Shown piece after piece: positions 5,933 through 6,237 of a stretch of 6,237 nucleotides of DNA (position 1 is its first letter; every line of letters begins with the position of its first letter). A program made the translations under genes and the position numbers. The notes beneath the pieces are model-generated. The model was given only the letters and a program-made list of their open reading frames with translations, was not told the DNA's origin and did not search any database. Where the stretch lies: contig CANRDA010000051.1 in NCBI GenBank assembly GCA_947629285.1, forward strand, positions 1-6,237. Reading direction: 5' to 3'. This DNA is from an uncultured Bacilli bacterium. GTDB taxonomy: Bacteria; Bacillota_I; Bacilli_A; RF39; UBA660.

Positions 5933-6109
5933 AAAATGCCAGAAGAGCGTAGTCCTGAATCGAATAAAACCTAGTCTCCCAGGTGGGCATCACATCGTAA
6001 CTTTTAGGATCCCTAAATTGATAGGTCTTCAACACCAGCTACGAATTAGATTCCCAATTATTTCGATTAGTAGGTTTTTCATATAGGACCATTTATCGCA
6101 TCTTCCAGC
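5933..6109 (-). ncRNA. ssrS: 6S RNA (RNA polymerase sigma-A regulator)
   Basis: This stretch encodes no protein but folds into a long rod with a large central bubble, the 6S layout that mimics an open promoter and sequesters the sigma-A holoenzyme. The closing stem pairs UGCUGGAAGA-GCG (6110-6097, one bulged U) with CGCUCUUCUGGCA (5949-5937). It continues as GGUCCU (6085-6090) with AGGACU (5951-5956), and AAAACCUA (6071-6078) with UAGGUUUU (5966-5973). The bubble lies between 6056-6070 and 5974-5984. The distal arm has GGG (6053-6055)/CCC (5985-5987) and UCGUAGC (6038-6044)/GUUACGA (5995-6001), ending in small hairpins. The bubble's 3' strand can instead form the ACCU/AGGU hairpin typical of 6S RNAs. 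A near-consensus promoter lies exactly upstream, and the length of about 177 nt is right. The 3' end at the UUUU after the stem is approximate. The call rests on fold and motif, with no covariance search. Confidence 0.75.
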
Positions 6110-6115
6110 ATATTC

Positions 6116-6144
6116 ATTATAGCACTTTTAATGCCATTATTCAA
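6116..6144 (-). promoter_or_regulatory. Sigma-A promoter of the 6S RNA
   Basis: The minus strand carries TTGAAT (6139-6144), a 17-bp spacer and a perfect TATAAT (6116-6121). The transcription start is predicted at G6109, the first base pairs of the RNA's closing stem. It is probably also the promoter of the downstream exonuclease gene. Confidence 0.8.
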
Positions 6145-6196
6145 GTATATTTATATCATCCCAGGATAAAGACACGAAAAAAATTAATAAAAAGTA

Positions 6197-6225
6197 TTGA
6201 CAACGTTGTTTTATAAGGGTTTAAT
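6197..6225 (+). promoter_or_regulatory. Sigma-A promoter of a divergent gene beyond the right edge
   Basis: The plus strand has a perfect -35 TTGACA (6197-6202), a 17-bp spacer and TTTAAT (6220-6225, 5 of 6 matches to TATAAT). The start would fall near 6232, so the gene it drives lies outside the window. It is divergent to the 6S promoter, with about 50 bp between the two -35 elements and nothing else recognisable there. Confidence 0.6.
6200..6209. promoter_or_regulatory. Palindromic operator-like site overlapping the divergent promoter
   Basis: ACAACGTTGT is a perfect 10-bp palindrome centred on CG that overlaps the end of the -35 and the start of the spacer. CG-centred palindromes at this position are typical of LacI-family repressor operators, but no regulator gene is in view. 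The regulatory role is inferred from position alone. Confidence 0.35.
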
Positions 6226-6237
6226 ATAGCAAATTTA

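Noticed and set aside
5933..6109. Riboswitch or T-box leader for the exonuclease gene
   Set aside because: No T-box sequence or known riboswitch core is visible. The end-to-end closing stem, central bubble and exact promoter placement fit 6S RNA better.

Overview
The window is very AT-rich and almost entirely coded on the minus strand. Genes are tightly packed, with AGGAGG-type ribosome binding sites. A complete spoIIGA-sigE pair identifies an endospore-forming (or recently spore-forming) low-GC Bacillota. I cannot name the genus. No sigG gene follows sigE here, unlike the classic Bacillus/Clostridium arrangement.

Reading in the direction of transcription (right to left), the first 90 bases or so at the right edge hold a divergent promoter region. 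A plus-strand promoter carries a perfect 10-bp palindrome and points out of the window. A minus-strand sigma-A promoter drives a structured RNA of about 177 nt that folds as a 6S RNA, the global inhibitor of sigma-A RNA polymerase. The 6S 3' end lies a few bases from the ribosome binding site of a stand-alone DEDDh 3'-5' exonuclease of the PolC/DnaQ type. Next is an unrecognised 119-residue helical protein with its own promoter and an intrinsic terminator. The sporulation pair follows: spoIIGA (membrane aspartic protease that processes pro-sigma-E) and sigE (early mother-cell sigma factor).

Downstream lies a three-gene unit: a Tim44-like/zinc-ribbon protein, a MurL-type glutamate epimerase and a MurD-family ligase. 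The last two overlap by 8 bp. The MurL neighbour, together with substitutions in the MurD glutamate-binding motifs, suggests the alternative D-glutamate route of peptidoglycan synthesis. In that route L-Glu is ligated to UDP-MurNAc-L-Ala and epimerised afterwards, instead of free D-Glu being supplied by a racemase. At the left edge a plus-strand gene ends convergently and overlaps the murD stop.

Most notable are the murL-murD pair next to a sporulation locus, and the tight linkage of 6S RNA to an exonuclease gene. No CRISPR, insertion sequence, tRNA or rRNA was seen. The largest stretch without a protein gene is 5919-6237, and it is accounted for by the 6S RNA and the divergent promoters.
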